Shown in pieces: positions 1-11,309 of a DNA stretch of 64,000 nt. Under the pieces are notes generated by a model, which saw only the letters and a list, made by a program, of their open reading frames with translations, was not told the DNA's origin and ran no database searches. Each line of letters opens with the position of its first letter. Positions within the stretch are counted from its first letter, which is position 1. The position numbers and the translations under genes were made by a program. The DNA is from Chrysemys picta bellii. Lineage: Eukaryota; Chordata; Testudines; Emydidae. The DNA lies in contig NC_088791.1 of NCBI RefSeq assembly GCF_011386835.1, positions 5,208,998-5,272,997 of the forward strand, read 5' to 3'.

Positions 1-781
1 ACACTGATGATTGTGAAGCTGGGTTGAGGTGGTGAAGTCAGAGGGTGGGATATTTTGCAGGGAATGCCTTACTGCTAAATGATGAACTAGCATTTGGCTG
101 AGCCCTCAAGGGTTAACTGATTGTTAATGTAGCCTCACTCTACAAGGCAGCAGGCATGGAGGGAGGGGAGAGAGCATAGCAGACAGAGGCAGAGACACAC
201 ACAGTGTGTCTGAGAGCCAGAGATGCACATTTCCCCTTTAAGTAGCTGACCCCAATCTTAAGTACACTGCCTTGTTAATTAGATCAGCTTGCTGAGACCA
301 GCTGCTGCCTGGAAGCTCTCTCCATTCTGAACCCTTTCGTGTGTACCCCCTGCTCTATGGAAATGGGGTAAGCGGGGTGCAGGAGCACGGGGGAGGGGGA
401 CACCATGACATTAGCCCCCCACTTCCCCCTCTCCCCCGTACAGCAAGCAGGAGTCTCCAGGAGCAGCTCCAAGGCAGAGAGAAGGAGCAGCACATGGCAG
501 TGTGGGAGGGACAGCTCAATGCCGGCAATTGCTAGCCTGCTGGGCAGCTGCAGCACAGGGAATTTAGGGGAGCAGGGAGCTGATAGGGGGAGCTGATTAC
601 AAGCCCCCACCAGCTAGCTCCAACGGGCTGCTCTTCCTGCAAGCAGTGGACAAAGCAGGCAGCTGCCAAACAACATTAGAAGGGAGCATTATAAAACTTT
701 AAACAAGCATGTTCCCTAATTGATCAGCAACGTAACAATGAAATAACATTAACCGGGACGACGTTAAGTGAGGAGTTACTG
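1..781 (-). repeat. Unclassified interspersed repeat (turtle-type)
   Basis: No gene is seen. The stretch reads, on the minus strand, like an interspersed repeat family I recall from turtle genomes whose edge carries the phrase TTAAGTGAGGAGTTACTGTA (reverse edge at about 762-781). It holds a short (AC)n/(GT)n-like patch near 195-215 and a C-rich patch near 400-440. The open frames of 60-108 codons here overlap on both strands and show no family resemblance. Class is unknown; the call rests on memory of the family, not on a search. Confidence 0.4.
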
Positions 782-784
782 TAC

Positions 785-2690
785 ATCTGAGAATCACATT
801 AGCCCCTTTTGGTCACAGTGTCCCACTGGATGCTCATGTTCAGTTGACTATCCACCATGACCCTGAAATCTTTATCAGGGTCACTGCTTCCCAGGATAAA
901 GTCCACCATCCTGGAAATATGGGCTTCTGTGTTCTTAGGTGTATACATTTACATTTGGCAATATTAAAACGCGTATTGTTTGCTTGTGTCCAGCTTACCA
1001 CATGATCCAAATTGCTCTGTATCAGTGACCTGTCCTCTTATTCATTTACCACTCCCCGATGTCTTTTTGCCTTCTGAAAATTTTATCAGTGGTGATTTTC
1101 CATTCTCTTCCAGGTCACTGAGGAAAATGTTAAATAGCGTAGAGCCAAGAACCAGTCCCTGTGGGAACTCACTAGAAACACACCTGCTTGATGATGATTC
1201 TCTGTTTACAGTTACATTCTGAGACCTATAATTTAGCCAGTTTTTAATCCATATAATGTGTCCTATGTTAAATTTATATTCTAATTTTTAATTAAAATGT
1301 CATGTGATATCAAGTCAAATGCCTTACAAAAGACTGAATATATTATATCAACACTGTTACCTTTATCAGTCAAACTTGTAATCTCATCACAAAAAGATAC
1401 CAATTAATTTGACAGGATCTGTTTTCTCTAAACCTATGTTGATTGGCATTAATTATATTACCCTCCTTTAATACTTTATTAATGGGGTCCCGTATCAGCT
1501 GCTCCATTATGCTGCTTGGAATTGATGTCAGACTGACAGGCCTATAACTACCCAGGCCATCCTGTTTACTCTTTTTAAATATTGGCACAACATTAGCTTT
1601 CTTACAGTCTTTGGAAACTTCTCCTATGTTCCAAGAATTATTGAAAATCAACATAAATGGTCCAGCCTGCTCCTCAGCCAGTTGATTTAAAAATGTCTGT
1701 CTTTAGTAGCTATTATTTAACATCCTCATGATTTACCACTGGAATGAAAGGAGCGTCATCATCACGATCTGATATGAGTACATCTATATTTTCCCAAATA
1801 TACAACAGAAATATTTATTAAACACTTCTGCTTTTTCTGCATTATTAATTCTATCATTTCAGTCTAGTAATAGACCATTCCCATTGTTACGATACTTTTT
1901 GTTACAAATACATTTGTAACAGTTCTTATTGTCCTTAATTATGCTGACCATTGATGTCTCCTGATGCCCCTTTGCTTCCCTTATCAATTTTCTACAGTTC
2001 CTAATTTGTGATTTATATTCATTATTGTTGACTTCCCTTTTCTTCTGCTTATTACGTATTGGAGGTTTTTATAGCTGCCTTCATAACCCCGCTAAAAAGG
2101 CTGGTGTTTTAACCAGCATGGCCTTCTTCCCTGATTGCAGCATTGTGATTTTTGGGCATGTAGTAAAGTGTTTTTAAACAGTTCCCTATTATAATTCACA
2201 TTTTTTTATTAAGTTCTTCCTCCCAGCTGATTTGGCTGATAATTATTTTCATTTTTGTGAAATTGGCCCTTTTAAAGCACTAAGTATCAATATTACTGGG
2301 TTTGGACATTATTCTGTTTGCACGTTATAAATTTGATCAAGTCATGATCACTTGTGTGTAATCAACCACTAATTTTTAGTTCTGTGATCAGTTCATCTTT
2401 ATCTGTCAAGACAAATACAGAATGCTCCTGTATTGGCTGCAACACTTTTTGAATTAGAAAATTGTCATCTCTATGATTTAGAAATTGCAATGACGTTTTA
2501 GCAGCATGAGACCTCCAGCATATGTCACTCAAATTGAAGTCCCCAGTGATCACACAGCTCCCCCCCCACACACACATATTATAGTTAGGTATGTGAGGAT
2601 CCAGTCATCCTCTTCTCCCTAATATGATTTGCTGGTCTGTAGCAGACACCAACGAACACCCATCTTATGCTTTATCCGATAGGACATTGA
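785..2690 (-). mobile_element. Old CR1/L3-like LINE, ORF2 remnant
   Basis: Minus-strand translation gives broken ORF2 of a CR1-clade LINE. Around 1370-1654 it reads reverse-transcriptase palm sequence (KKANVVPIFKK followed by YRPVSLTSIPSSIMEQLI). Around 2362-2577 it reads the apurinic-endonuclease motif (ITGDFNLSDICW), so both ORF2 domains are represented in the expected order. Many stops and frameshifts make it non-functional. It is AT-rich and more diverged than the CR1 copies at 47-59 kb, suggesting an older family. Confidence 0.7.
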
Positions 2691-2719
2691 TCCATAACTA
2701 TTCACTCCTCCATCAGCCA

Positions 2720-3065
2720 TTCTTTTATTATGACCAGGATTGACATCAGGGCTATATAATTACCTGGATCATCCCATTTACCCATTTTAAATATTGGCAC
2801 AACTTTCATTTTCTTCCAGTTCTCTGGAACTTACCCAGTATTCCAAGACTTATTGAGAATCAATGTTAATGGTCCAGAGCCTGCTCTTCTAAACCCATTT
2901 GATCCAAGCAATCCATACCTGCTAATTTTAAAATGTCTGACACGAGTAGCGACTATTTAACATCCTCCTGGATTAGTGTTGGAATGCAAAGTATTTACTC
3001 ATCATCATCATCAGACTATATTATCTGAATTTTCCCAAATAGAGAACAGAAATATTTGACCACTG
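2720..3065 (-). mobile_element. Second CR1/L3-like fragment (RT region)
   Basis: This piece repeats the same reverse-transcriptase region already present near 1530-1840 (shared phrases such as AAATATTGGCACAAC and TTTAACATCCTC), in the same orientation. It is therefore a separate degraded insertion or a local duplication of the neighbouring LINE. Confidence 0.55.
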
Positions 3066-4270
3066 TCTTTTTTGCATTTCACCTGTTAAGCTGTAATGTA
3101 AAGTGATCATTCAGACCCATCTTTCTTACCGAACCTTCCAGCTGCTGCTTTCCATGGGCTGGGGATTTAACGGTTACCTGTAAGACATGGCTCAAGGCCA
3201 TCACCTGTACACTTCATGGTCCTCCCCTGCAGGACATTTACAGGTGACAATGAACGATGGACTGAGTTGGTAACAGAGGTGGAGCTGGCAGTTTGTGGGG
3301 TCCTCACAGGAGTAACATCTATCACCTCATCTGTGACCCCTCATGCCAATGAGCCCCTCATGCCAATGAGCCCCTCGGGCTCTGGCTAGCTCCATGGCCT
3401 CTGATGTCCCCTGTCCATGAACCTAGAAGCCAGGAGTCAGTCCTAGCTCTGTGTTCTAGTTGGTGAGGGGGGTAGGGCTGCTAAGGAATTGACACTTTGG
3501 CCCAGCCCTCTAATTGTCCTGTAGAGTGAAACTCAAGGAAGTCAGGGACCAGAACATCCTCATTGGCATTGGGGAGCAGATTAGGCCTGAGTCCTGCCAT
3601 TTTAATGCCCAGTACAAAATGTGCCTCTTGGAGTGAGACCTCTACCTAAGGTTCTGCCCTGGAAAACATCCACCTAGACTGATCTAACTTGCAGAGGTGA
3701 CTATAAATAGGGTGCGGAGTGACATCCATCTTCGAACATGTATAATCATGACTCCCTCAATCAGTATAGAGGCTACAGTGATAGGCCCAATGAAGTGCAG
3801 GTGGAGAGACACTCAGGACCTCGCATGGGGAATCAGAGCTGGGACATTAGCTGGTGTATTGTGAGGTCCATGGTAGATCAGGGCCCTCTGGATAGACAAA
3901 GGCCAAAGGTGCCACCATGGTTGTACAGGCTGACTCTGAACTCCTCCTTCACCATCAGGAGTCAAAGGTTATTGCCATGGCCATGTGAATGGTAACTGTA
4001 GGTGCTGTGGTACCATGGGGGTGGATACTAGAGAGAGATTCTTCCTTAGTGTGTGCCCAGAGGCACTCTGGTCCTGTGGTGACACTGGCTGTATAAATAC
4101 CTGTTTAGGTGCAGATAAGCATAAAAAGGATTTGCCCCGTGACCTCTGGGTTGTGGGATGTTGCTGATCTCGCTCTACAAACGTACAGCCTTGAGTACAT
4201 TTGCTAGAATATCCTCGACGTAAATGTTGACGGTACTGTTACTGGGAGGGGGAATGGATCCGGTGACCAA
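3066..4270. other. Unassigned sequence; possible TATA and short ORF
   Basis: No gene could be confirmed. A TATA-like string CTATAAATAG (about 3700-3709) lies only some 30 bp before an ATG at 3738 that opens an 85-codon frame with tyrosines early on (QYRGYSD). This could be a cytoplasmic first exon of the downstream lectin gene, but no transmembrane exon was found between here and 5881, and the spacing leaves almost no 5' UTR. Treat as speculative. Confidence 0.15.
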
Positions 4271-4275
4271 ATAGG

Positions 4276-5464
4276 TGTGACAAGTTGGATCACACTTGGG
4301 AGCTGCCACCTGATGTGTCAAGACCACTTCTGCCCCTGTTTTCCTGTCCTGTCAGCTTAGGACTTCAGTGCCCTGCCTGGTTTGAGACAGACCCGATAGG
4401 CTGCTGCAAACCCAGACCCAGGTCTGAATCACGTCCCCTAACAGCTGCAGGCTTACCTGAAAGCAGCTTACAGAAGTGTTCTTGCCTTTAACACTCAGAT
4501 GCCCAACTCCCAATGGGGTCCAAACCCCAAATAAATCCATTTTACCCTGTATAAAGCTTATGCAGGGTGAACTCATAAATTGTTCTCCCTCTATAACACT
4601 GATAGAGAGATATGCACAGCTGTTTGCCCACCCAGCTATTAACACATACTCCGAGTTAATTAATAAGTAAAAAGTGATTTTATTAAATACAGAAAGTAGG
4701 ATTTAAGTGGTTCCAAGTAGTAACAGACAGAACAAAGTGAATTACTAAGTAAAATAAAATAGAACCTGCAAATCTATGACTAATACAGTAAGAAACTGAA
4801 TACAGATAAGATCCTCACCAGTTCCAGAATACTTCCTTTTACAGACTAATCTCCTTTTAGTCTGGGTCCTGCAATCACTCACACCCTTTGCAGTCACTGT
4901 CCTAGGTTCCAGTTTCTGTCAGGTATCTTTGGGGGTGGAGAGGCTCTCTCTTTAGCCAGCTGAAGACCAACATGGAGGGGTCTCCCACGGGCTTAAATAA
5001 ACTTTCTCTTGTGAGTGGAGACCCCCTCCTCTCTCCTATGCAAAGTCCAGCTACAAAATGGAGTTTTGGAGTCACCTGGGCAAGTCACATGTCCATGCGT
5101 GACTGAGTTCCTTACCAGCCAAGCCACATTCCTGGGAAAGCCCAGATGTGGATTGGTGTCTCCAAGTTCATTGTTGGCTTAAGTGTTTTCTGATTGGGCA
5201 CTTACTGAGAATAGTCTTTTCTCAGGAAGCTGACCAACTGCTTCACTACAGCCTACTTAGAATCAAACAAGTATGCAGCAAATATTTATAACTTTGAATA
5301 CGAAAATGATACATGCCTACAAATAGGATTAATAGATTCAGTAGATCATAACCTTTACAGGGATATGTTACGTTGCATATGTAGCATAAAACACATTCTA
5401 GTTATGTTATATATATACAGCCATACGCATATTTCTATAAAGCCTTATGGGTGGCACCGTCACA
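4276..5464 (-). mobile_element. Solo LTR, 1,189 bp, with 5-bp target duplication
   Basis: The element begins TGTGACAAGTT and ends CACCGTCACA, the TG...CA ends of a retroviral-type LTR, and is flanked by a perfect 5-bp duplication ATAGG (4271-4275 and 5465-5469). No internal gag/pol/env is present, so it is a solo LTR left by recombination. The reverse orientation is inferred from AATAAA-type signals on the minus strand near 4677 and is less certain than the boundaries. Confidence 0.85.
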
Positions 5465-5880
5465 ATAGGTCTCTGTCATCTGTCATGTAATGAGTTAAGG
5501 TTTGTCAGCCCCATCTGAAATGTACGACATGCAAGTGCCAAGCATTGTGGTTATTTGTTGATAAAACGCAGGGAGCGCCCATCTCTGATATTTCCTGCAG
5601 AAAAGCCAGTTTCAAAACAATGGTGCCGATTTCCCTCTCGCTCACCCTGAGGTGAATAAGGAACGACTCCTCTGATATCAGTGGGATTTGACTAGTGTAA
5701 AATTGGTGCAAGCAAGAGGAGACCCATGTCCACATTCCCTGTCAGTCAGTAGGTGGCACTGTACCCACACATGCTCACAGTCCATCTCATGCTGTAAAAC
5801 ACCCCAGGATGATCCAGGCTGGAGCAAGCCACTGGCTCTGGGCACCCCGTTATCTTATGATTTTTCTTGTGTCTTTAAAG

Positions 5881-5979
5881 TTTACCAGCAGTCCCAGAAA
5901 TCCGAGCAAGAGCTGGAGGTCATTGAAATGGAAAACATCATCCTCTCGGACACTCTGCAGCAGCTGACAACTGGCAAGG
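5881..5979 (+). CDS. Lectin A stalk exon
   Basis: A 99-bp exon follows acceptor TTTAAAG and precedes donor GGTAAGG; both ends are phase 1. It encodes a hydrophilic, heptad-like stretch (QKSEQELEVIEMENIILSD) typical of the stalk between membrane anchor and lectin domain in type II receptors. Because it starts in phase 1 it needs an upstream coding exon, which I could not find in the window. Confidence 0.7.
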
Positions 5980-8900
5980 GTAAGGAATCGCAGCTAGCGC
6001 CTCTGAGGAAAAGACTCCACCCATCCCTCCCCCCTTACACCCTCAGCTAATCTCTCCTTTACCTATATTCTACCTATCTCTGATCCTTCCCCGCCTCCCT
6101 AGAGCCTTCTCTAAGCTCTCACTCTCTCCCTATATCCTTCTCTATCTTTCCTTCCATCCTTAGATCCTTATCTAGTCTCTCTGTTCCAGATCTTTATCGG
6201 ATCTGTCTTCCTTTTACTGTGTTCATCACCATGGGAACTCAGTGCCTATTAATTCTTGTCTCCATCTTCCTATAACTCCTGTTCTCAGAGATGGGCTATA
6301 ACTGTCCCTCACTCCCTGACCCGCCCTCCCCACTGAGATGACAACTCATGGTACCAGTTTACTGTGCATCCTACCTATTGCTTGAAGAAAGGAGCTGATG
6401 GTCAAAGGCAGTAGGGGAAGCCGGAGTTCTCAGAGTAAGCAGACGTGTGCAGGGATGAGTCAGCGGTTTAGAATTCTAAGTGAGGGGAATTTCCCATCAT
6501 CCTTCACACCCAGCAGCACGGAGCTGTGGTAACAAAATGATCTCGGAGAACGAGGACTGAAAGTCTGTCTGTTTTCCCTTTTCTTCAAGAGGACAACTGC
6601 AGCACGTGTGAGGTGGACTGGGACCAGCAGGCAGCCAGCTGTTACTCCTTTTCCACATCCGCGAAATCCTGGCATAAGAGCTTAGATGCTTGTACTGCGA
6701 TGTCGGCCAGTCTGGTGAAGATAGACACGAAGAAGGAGCTGGTACAGAGCCTCCTCTGCTTCTCTTCTGTATCGATATTGGTTGCTGCTAAGACAATTAC
6801 ATACACACTGACCCTACTTCTTAGACCAGAGTTTACACTGTGCAGCTTTTAGCAACACGGCTGTGCCGCTACAACTGTGCCACTAAAAGGCGTTCAGTGT
6901 AGCCACTGTTTGTCGGCAGGAGAGAGCTCTCTAGCAGACAAAAAACTTCCACCCCCAATGAGTAGCGTTAGTGTTGTCACCAGGAGAGTGCTCCTGCCGA
7001 CTAGGTGCTGTTCACACCGGCACTTGTCATCTACAAAACTTGTCTTTCGGGGGTGGAGGGTTTAAACACCTCTGAACGACAAAAGTTTGTCTTTCACTTG
7101 CCAGGGTAGACAAAGCCTTGGAATCTGTGGCGTTCGGGGGAGGAGCAAAGCGGGGCACTGACTGGCTATAGGGTAGTGTAATGGGACATGAGGCCTGTCA
7201 TCGCTAATGCACAGTTCCAGCCCAGACCCAAGTTAGTAGTGACACCTTCCATTGAGTTCCCAGTGGGGCAGGTGATAACTGGCCTCCTTGTTGTCACCCT
7301 CGTTAGAGTCCAAGGATGGAACGGCCTATGGGAGCTAACACCTCTTCCTCTATAGAAGTCATCATGCAGAGCACGAGGAGGAGGGAGCGTGCCCTCTGAG
7401 TCCAGGCTCTATTTCTGTCATTGCAGATCCTTTCAAGAGCACAACGTGCATTTAAAGAATAGTTAGGTCTTATTAGTTAGCATTAGTGACTGGGAGACCC
7501 ATTGCAAATGACTGAACTTTGTGAATTAGCAAGCAAGTGAAAAAGTCAAGATAACTATCTATGGAACTCACTTCTGCAGGATACTGAGGCAAATAATTTA
7601 GGGAGATTTAGGCAAGGATCGGATTTCTGCCTGAATGAGAAGAGCATTTAGCAATGTGAGCTAGGATACGAGAAGCAGGGCCATTGATTCTTGTGCTTCA
7701 GGTCATAAACAGATCAGCTAAGTGAGGAGTCATGGAGGAATGACCTCTATGCTGCTGTATTGCACAGTGGGCAAGATGCATGATGGGTCTTTTCCCACCT
7801 GATGGTGAAGCATCCAGCACTGGCCCCTCTCATGGCGGTGAGCTACTGATTTGGCAGTTCCTGGGCCCTTGGTTCCTGCTTTTATTCCTCCTTGCCAAGA
7901 ATAATCTCTGAGGAAGTCTTGTTTGGGAACAGCATGAGTGGTAGGATACTTTGGGGGGTTAAGTCAGGAACTAGGAGCCAGGAAATCTGGGGTGTGTTCC
8001 ATTGATTCAGTACGTGTCCCTGGGAGGGTCACAGGCCAATTTATCAAACACGGAGGCCTACAGAATCAGACACCTCTACCCATAGTTTAGACAATTAAAT
8101 TGTTGGCCTGATTTCCAGAGGGACTCAGCCCCTGTTCTCACCCAGATGCCTTCAAAGGGGAAAAACCAGTTATTCGGGGATTGATTGTTGTCCTTTGCTG
8201 TTTGGAGCAGGAGTTCTTGAAACATGAGATGTCCAAGCGCTTGTACGTGCGCCAGGGACAGCAATTCCACTTCAATTTCTGGACAGGGCTGAACTACGAC
8301 AACGACATCGGGAACTGGACGTGGGCTGACGGCTCCCCTTTCTCCTTCCAGCTGTACGTCTCTCCTCGCTGCCTGTGCCCATCCAAGGGCACTGATCCAG
8401 TTCAATGTTGGCTCTGAACAGGGTAGCTCCTCCATAAATGGGGATAATGGTTAGAACCAGCCAATCATTTTTCATCGGAACATTTTTTCCGGTGACAAAT
8501 GGCTTTTCATATACAATTTTCATTTTTTTCAAAGTTTTCCAATGTAAACTGAAAAGTTTTTGGTAAAAATTTCCACTTTTCAGTAACAAGGTTTTGGTTT
8601 TGATTGACTATTTAGGGGGAAATTTTTAAAAAAAAAAGGGCCAGGTGGAAAATAAGCAGTTTCTGAGAAGCTCTGACCACTTTGGGACTTTTGGCTGTAA
8701 AGTAACAAGTATCACAGCATACCAGATTTAGAGGTAAATCTCAGGAAAAACTTCCTAACTGTAAGACCAGTAGGACAGTGGAGCAGACGCCTAGGGAAGT
8801 CGTGGAATCTCCTTCACTGGAGGTTTTCAAAAAGAGGCTGGATAGCCAGCTGTCTTGGGTGGTTTAGACGCAACAAATCCTGCATCTAGGCAGGGGATTA

Positions 8901-10655
8901 GACTAGATGACCCTTGTGGTCCCTTCTAAGATAACTGGGGTCCCCAGGCTGTCCCTATTCAGGAGGTGGCTTTGTGCAGAGTCCACCTCCTACTGGATAG
9001 CTGTTCACAAGCCACCACCCATGGAGCTCAGTCTCCTACTCTATGGCTACGGTGGCTAGGAGGCTTTCATTGGCTCATGGCTATGGTGGCAAAGGCTCCA
9101 GGGAATGAACGAGCCACACAGACTGAGCTCCCCTAGGGATGAGGCCCATCAGCAATGAGGGGAGTGGGAAAAAAACATGCACCTGCAGGGAGATGGGAGA
9201 AAACTTGCACTTCTGCGGGCGTTCAAACAACCCCCCAGGCCTCTCCAAGCCCATCATAAGAAGGAAGCGCCCCACAGACCAGGACACACTGACACCAAGT
9301 GGCACCAGACTCTGTCAGAACAACAGATGCAAAACCTGCAGACGTAGCTCCACTGCTGATCAGCATCCCTCACGACACCCCTTTCAAGATCCCTGGGTCC
9401 TATGTGGTGTACCTCATCTAGTGTACTACGCGCCCAGTAATAACTATGGGGGTGAAACCAGACAATCACTACACGCTCAAATGAACGCACACAGGGAAAC
9501 GAGAAAGGGCAAAAACACCCTAATTCGTGTGGGCGAACACTTTGCACAAAGCAATCACTGTATATCCGACTCTCGGTCTCAAAGGAAATCTGCACAACAC
9601 CTCCAAAGGACGAGCCTGGGAACTTAAATTCATAACTTTGCTAGACACTAAAAATCATGGACTGAACAGAGACAATCTATGACTCACTAACAATCCTCCC
9701 TCCCCCCCCCTCCCCCCCGCTGCCTTTTTTCCTCCCTTTCTTTATTGCCTAGCACTGGAGGGTTGTTAAAAGGCCACTTCACCTTGAACCTTGAAATATG
9801 TATATAGTGTAGTTGTAGCTGTGTCGGTCTCGGCATATTAGAGAAGCAAGGGAGGGGAAGGTAATTGCTTTTATTGGACCAACTTCTGTGGGTGAGAGAG
9901 ACAAGCTTTGAGCCACCAGAGGTCTGTGCTTCGAAAGCCTGTCTCTCTCTCTCCAACAGAAGTAAGTCTAATACCAAATAGTAGCTCGGCCACCTTGTCT
10001 CCCTTGAAATATTTTTTAACTACTTATGCTAAACAATCTGCTCCACCTTGCATTTAGCTGAGACACTGGGAGTACCTTTCCCACACCTGGAGAAGAGCTC
10101 TGTGTGGCCCGAAAGCTCGTCTCTCTCACCAACAGAAGTTGGTCCAATAAAAGATTTTACCTCACTCACCTTGTCCCTGCTGGACACAGAGATGCGCAGG
10201 GTGATGGGAGCCACATAAGAACCTACCATTAGCAAACTGGCAACATGGGCCTGACTCTTCAGTGCCTGGCCCTGTGTGTCAGGCAAAGCAGGTGTTAAAT
10301 ACCAGCATTCGGATTTGATTTTCCTCCCACTTTGCAGAGGTGTCAGTGATGACCCAGATGTCAGGCAGGGGAGACTCACCCAGGGTTGTCAATCTGACCC
10401 CCTCTCATTTATGCACTACGGTGAATGCACTTTGAAGACTATTCTTACCAGTGCAGCTGAGAAGGGCTAAACGCCCCAGCCTGTGGCTGCCCCCGCCCCA
10501 TGGCTGGCAGTGAGACGGGGCTTGTGCTTGGCAGGTTCCAGGTCCCGGGAGCTGACGGCTGCGTGTACATGCAGAAGGGGGACATCCGCACGCAGAGCTG
10601 CGCCAAATGGGAGGTTTATATCTGCGAGAAGCCAGCCAAGTTTGGGGGGAACTGA
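5881..10655 (+). CDS. C-type lectin-like receptor (lectin A), 3' four exons
   Basis: Four exons (5881-5979, 6590-6741, 8211-8353, 10535-10655) join in phases 1, 0 and 2 into a 171-residue reading frame ending at TGA 10653-10655. The product has a stalk followed by one C-type lectin-like domain of the NK-receptor group (group V: KLR, CD69 and CLEC2 relatives). Visible marks are WDQQAASCYSF (C2 region), SLDACTAMSASLVKI, FWTGL (in place of WIGL), NWTWADGSPF, DGCVYM, SCAK and WEVYICEK. The Ca2+/sugar motifs EPN or QPD and WND are absent, so a protein rather than sugar ligand is likely by family analogy. An extra cysteine pair spacing (NCSTCEVDW) starts the domain. The N-terminal cytoplasmic and membrane exons were not located. 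Which KLR/CLEC subfamily it belongs to is unresolved. Confidence 0.85.
6590..6741 (+). CDS. Lectin A CTLD exon 1
   Basis: The acceptor is a pyrimidine-rich tract ending TTCTTCAAG and the donor is CTG|GTACAG. The exon carries the first half of the lectin fold: the N-terminal cysteines, the CYSF strand, and the first helix (SLDACTAMSASLVKI). It ends exactly after KKEL, the usual position of this intron in NK-type lectins. The downstream copy at 44495 is its paralogue. Confidence 0.85.
6812..7120. mobile_element. MITE-like insertion in lectin A intron
   Basis: About 309 bp present here are missing at the matching place in the duplicated copy (near 44707), where the flanking words run straight together. 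The edges resemble a turtle MITE family with GTCTACACTG-like termini (TTTACACTG on the left, GGGTAGACAAAG on the right), and internal segments are partly self-complementary. No clear target duplication is visible, so the exact ends are approximate. Confidence 0.55.
8211..8353 (+). CDS. Lectin A CTLD exon 2
   Basis: The acceptor is TTTGGAGCAG and the donor CT|GTACGT. The exon encodes the central part of the fold: the second helix (EFLKHEMSKRLY), FWTGL, and the WTWADGSPF turn that corresponds to WxWxDGS in KLRG1 and CD69 relatives. It starts in phase 0 and ends in phase 2, matching both neighbours. No paralogue of this exon remains near lectin B. Confidence 0.85.
8460..8935 (+). repeat. AT-rich patch and CR1 3' fragment
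   Basis: From 8460 to 8660 the sequence is a T/A-rich patch with repeated TTTTC/GAAAA words and a poly-A run. From about 8698 to 8935 it matches the 3' end of a CR1-type LINE on the plus strand (AAAAAGAGGCTGGATAGCCA, then GACTAGATGACCC). No coding content is seen. Confidence 0.6.
9139..10165 (+). mobile_element. Penelope-like retroelement fragment (GIY-YIG end)
   Basis: An open frame from 9139 to 9627 contains a cysteine knuckle (CQNNRCKTC) followed by NNYGGETRQSLHAQMNAHR and VGEHFAQSNHC, which read as the degenerate GIY-YIG endonuclease domain that closes the single protein of Penelope-like elements; the usual phrase is YVGETGQSLxxRMxxH. The reverse-transcriptase part is missing, so this is a 5'-truncated copy. 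After a C-rich tract (9700-9718) two terminal segments occur in opposite orientations (about 9790-9960 and 10020-10165), sharing ATTGGACCAACTTCTGT on one strand and its complement on the other. It lies in lectin A's last intron. Confidence 0.7.
10087..10125 (+). ncRNA. Hammerhead-like ribozyme core in Penelope terminus
   Basis: The segment has the order CTGGAGA, a helix GAGC...GCCC, then GAAAGC, which resembles the hammerhead layout CUGANGA - stem II - GAAA. One core base departs from consensus (CTGGAGA for CTGANGA) and an extra A precedes stem II. Penelope-like elements are known to carry hammerhead motifs, so this is probably a decayed one. Confidence 0.35.
10535..10655 (+). CDS. Lectin A CTLD exon 3 and stop
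   Basis: The acceptor is GTGCTTGGCAG. The exon begins in phase 2 and completes the lectin fold (DGCVYMQKGD, SCAKWEVYICEK) before TGA at 10653-10655. The last residues (PAKFGGN) form a short tail, as in other NK-type lectins. Confidence 0.85.
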
Positions 10656-10875
10656 GAAGCGGGGCAGGAGCAGCAGAAAGACTGGCCTCAGGGCCTCTGC
10701 AGATCTATCCCCATCCTGGCACCATGTGGGTGTCATGCGCCGCCTGTTCATCACAACCGCACTGAGCCCAGTGGGGACACAGGGCCAGGAGCCTGCAGCC
10801 AAGTTCTCCCTGTTACCGTTCGTTAAAGGTGTGTTGACAACAGTTGCTCAGTTATTGACTGTTTTTGAGGCAGTA

Positions 10876-10881
10876 AATAAA
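10876..10881 (+). terminator. Polyadenylation signal for lectin A
   Basis: A canonical AATAAA lies 221 bp after the lectin A stop codon and is followed within about 30-40 bp by a GT/T-rich stretch, which fits a 3' end near 10,900. The 3' UTR would be about 250 nt. Confidence 0.7.
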
Positions 10882-11024
10882 ATGCTGGTTTTAAAAGGCC
10901 AAAGACATCCTTGTGCTTTCGTCTGTGTTTCCTCATAAATTGCTCTGGCTGGGGCTTCTTCTATGGCCCATTCTGAGAATGAATTTCCTCGAATGGGTGA
11001 TCAAGCTGGAATAGTCCACAACGG

Positions 11025-11225
11025 ACTGGCCAGACTGGATGATAAACTAAACAGTAAGAAGTCACCAGGACCAGATGGTATCACCCCAGAGTTCTGAAGG
11101 AACTCAGGTGTGAAATTGCAGGACTACTAACTGGTATGTAAGCGATCATTGAAATCAGCTGCTGCCCCAGGTGAATGGAGGATAGTTAAGGTGACGCCAG
11201 TTTTTATAAAAGGCTTCAGAGGGGA
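11025..11225 (+). mobile_element. CR1 reverse-transcriptase fragment
   Basis: Plus-strand translation gives NSKKSPGPDGITPEF, the conserved phrase before the RT domain of CR1 ORF2, followed by decayed sequence. It is short, frameshifted and truncated at both ends. Confidence 0.6.
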
Positions 11226-11309
11226 TCCCACATGATATACTTTGAACAAGACTTGTGGCAATTGTCTAACAGTGGCAATATCAGTGATCTCCGGGGTCCT
11301 ATTTCAATC

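Noticed and set aside
3738..3995. 85-codon ORF after a TATA-like string as lectin exon 1
   Set aside because: Start lies too close to the TATA box, no membrane exon follows, and no phase-matched donor to the stalk exon can be shown; kept only as a speculative note.
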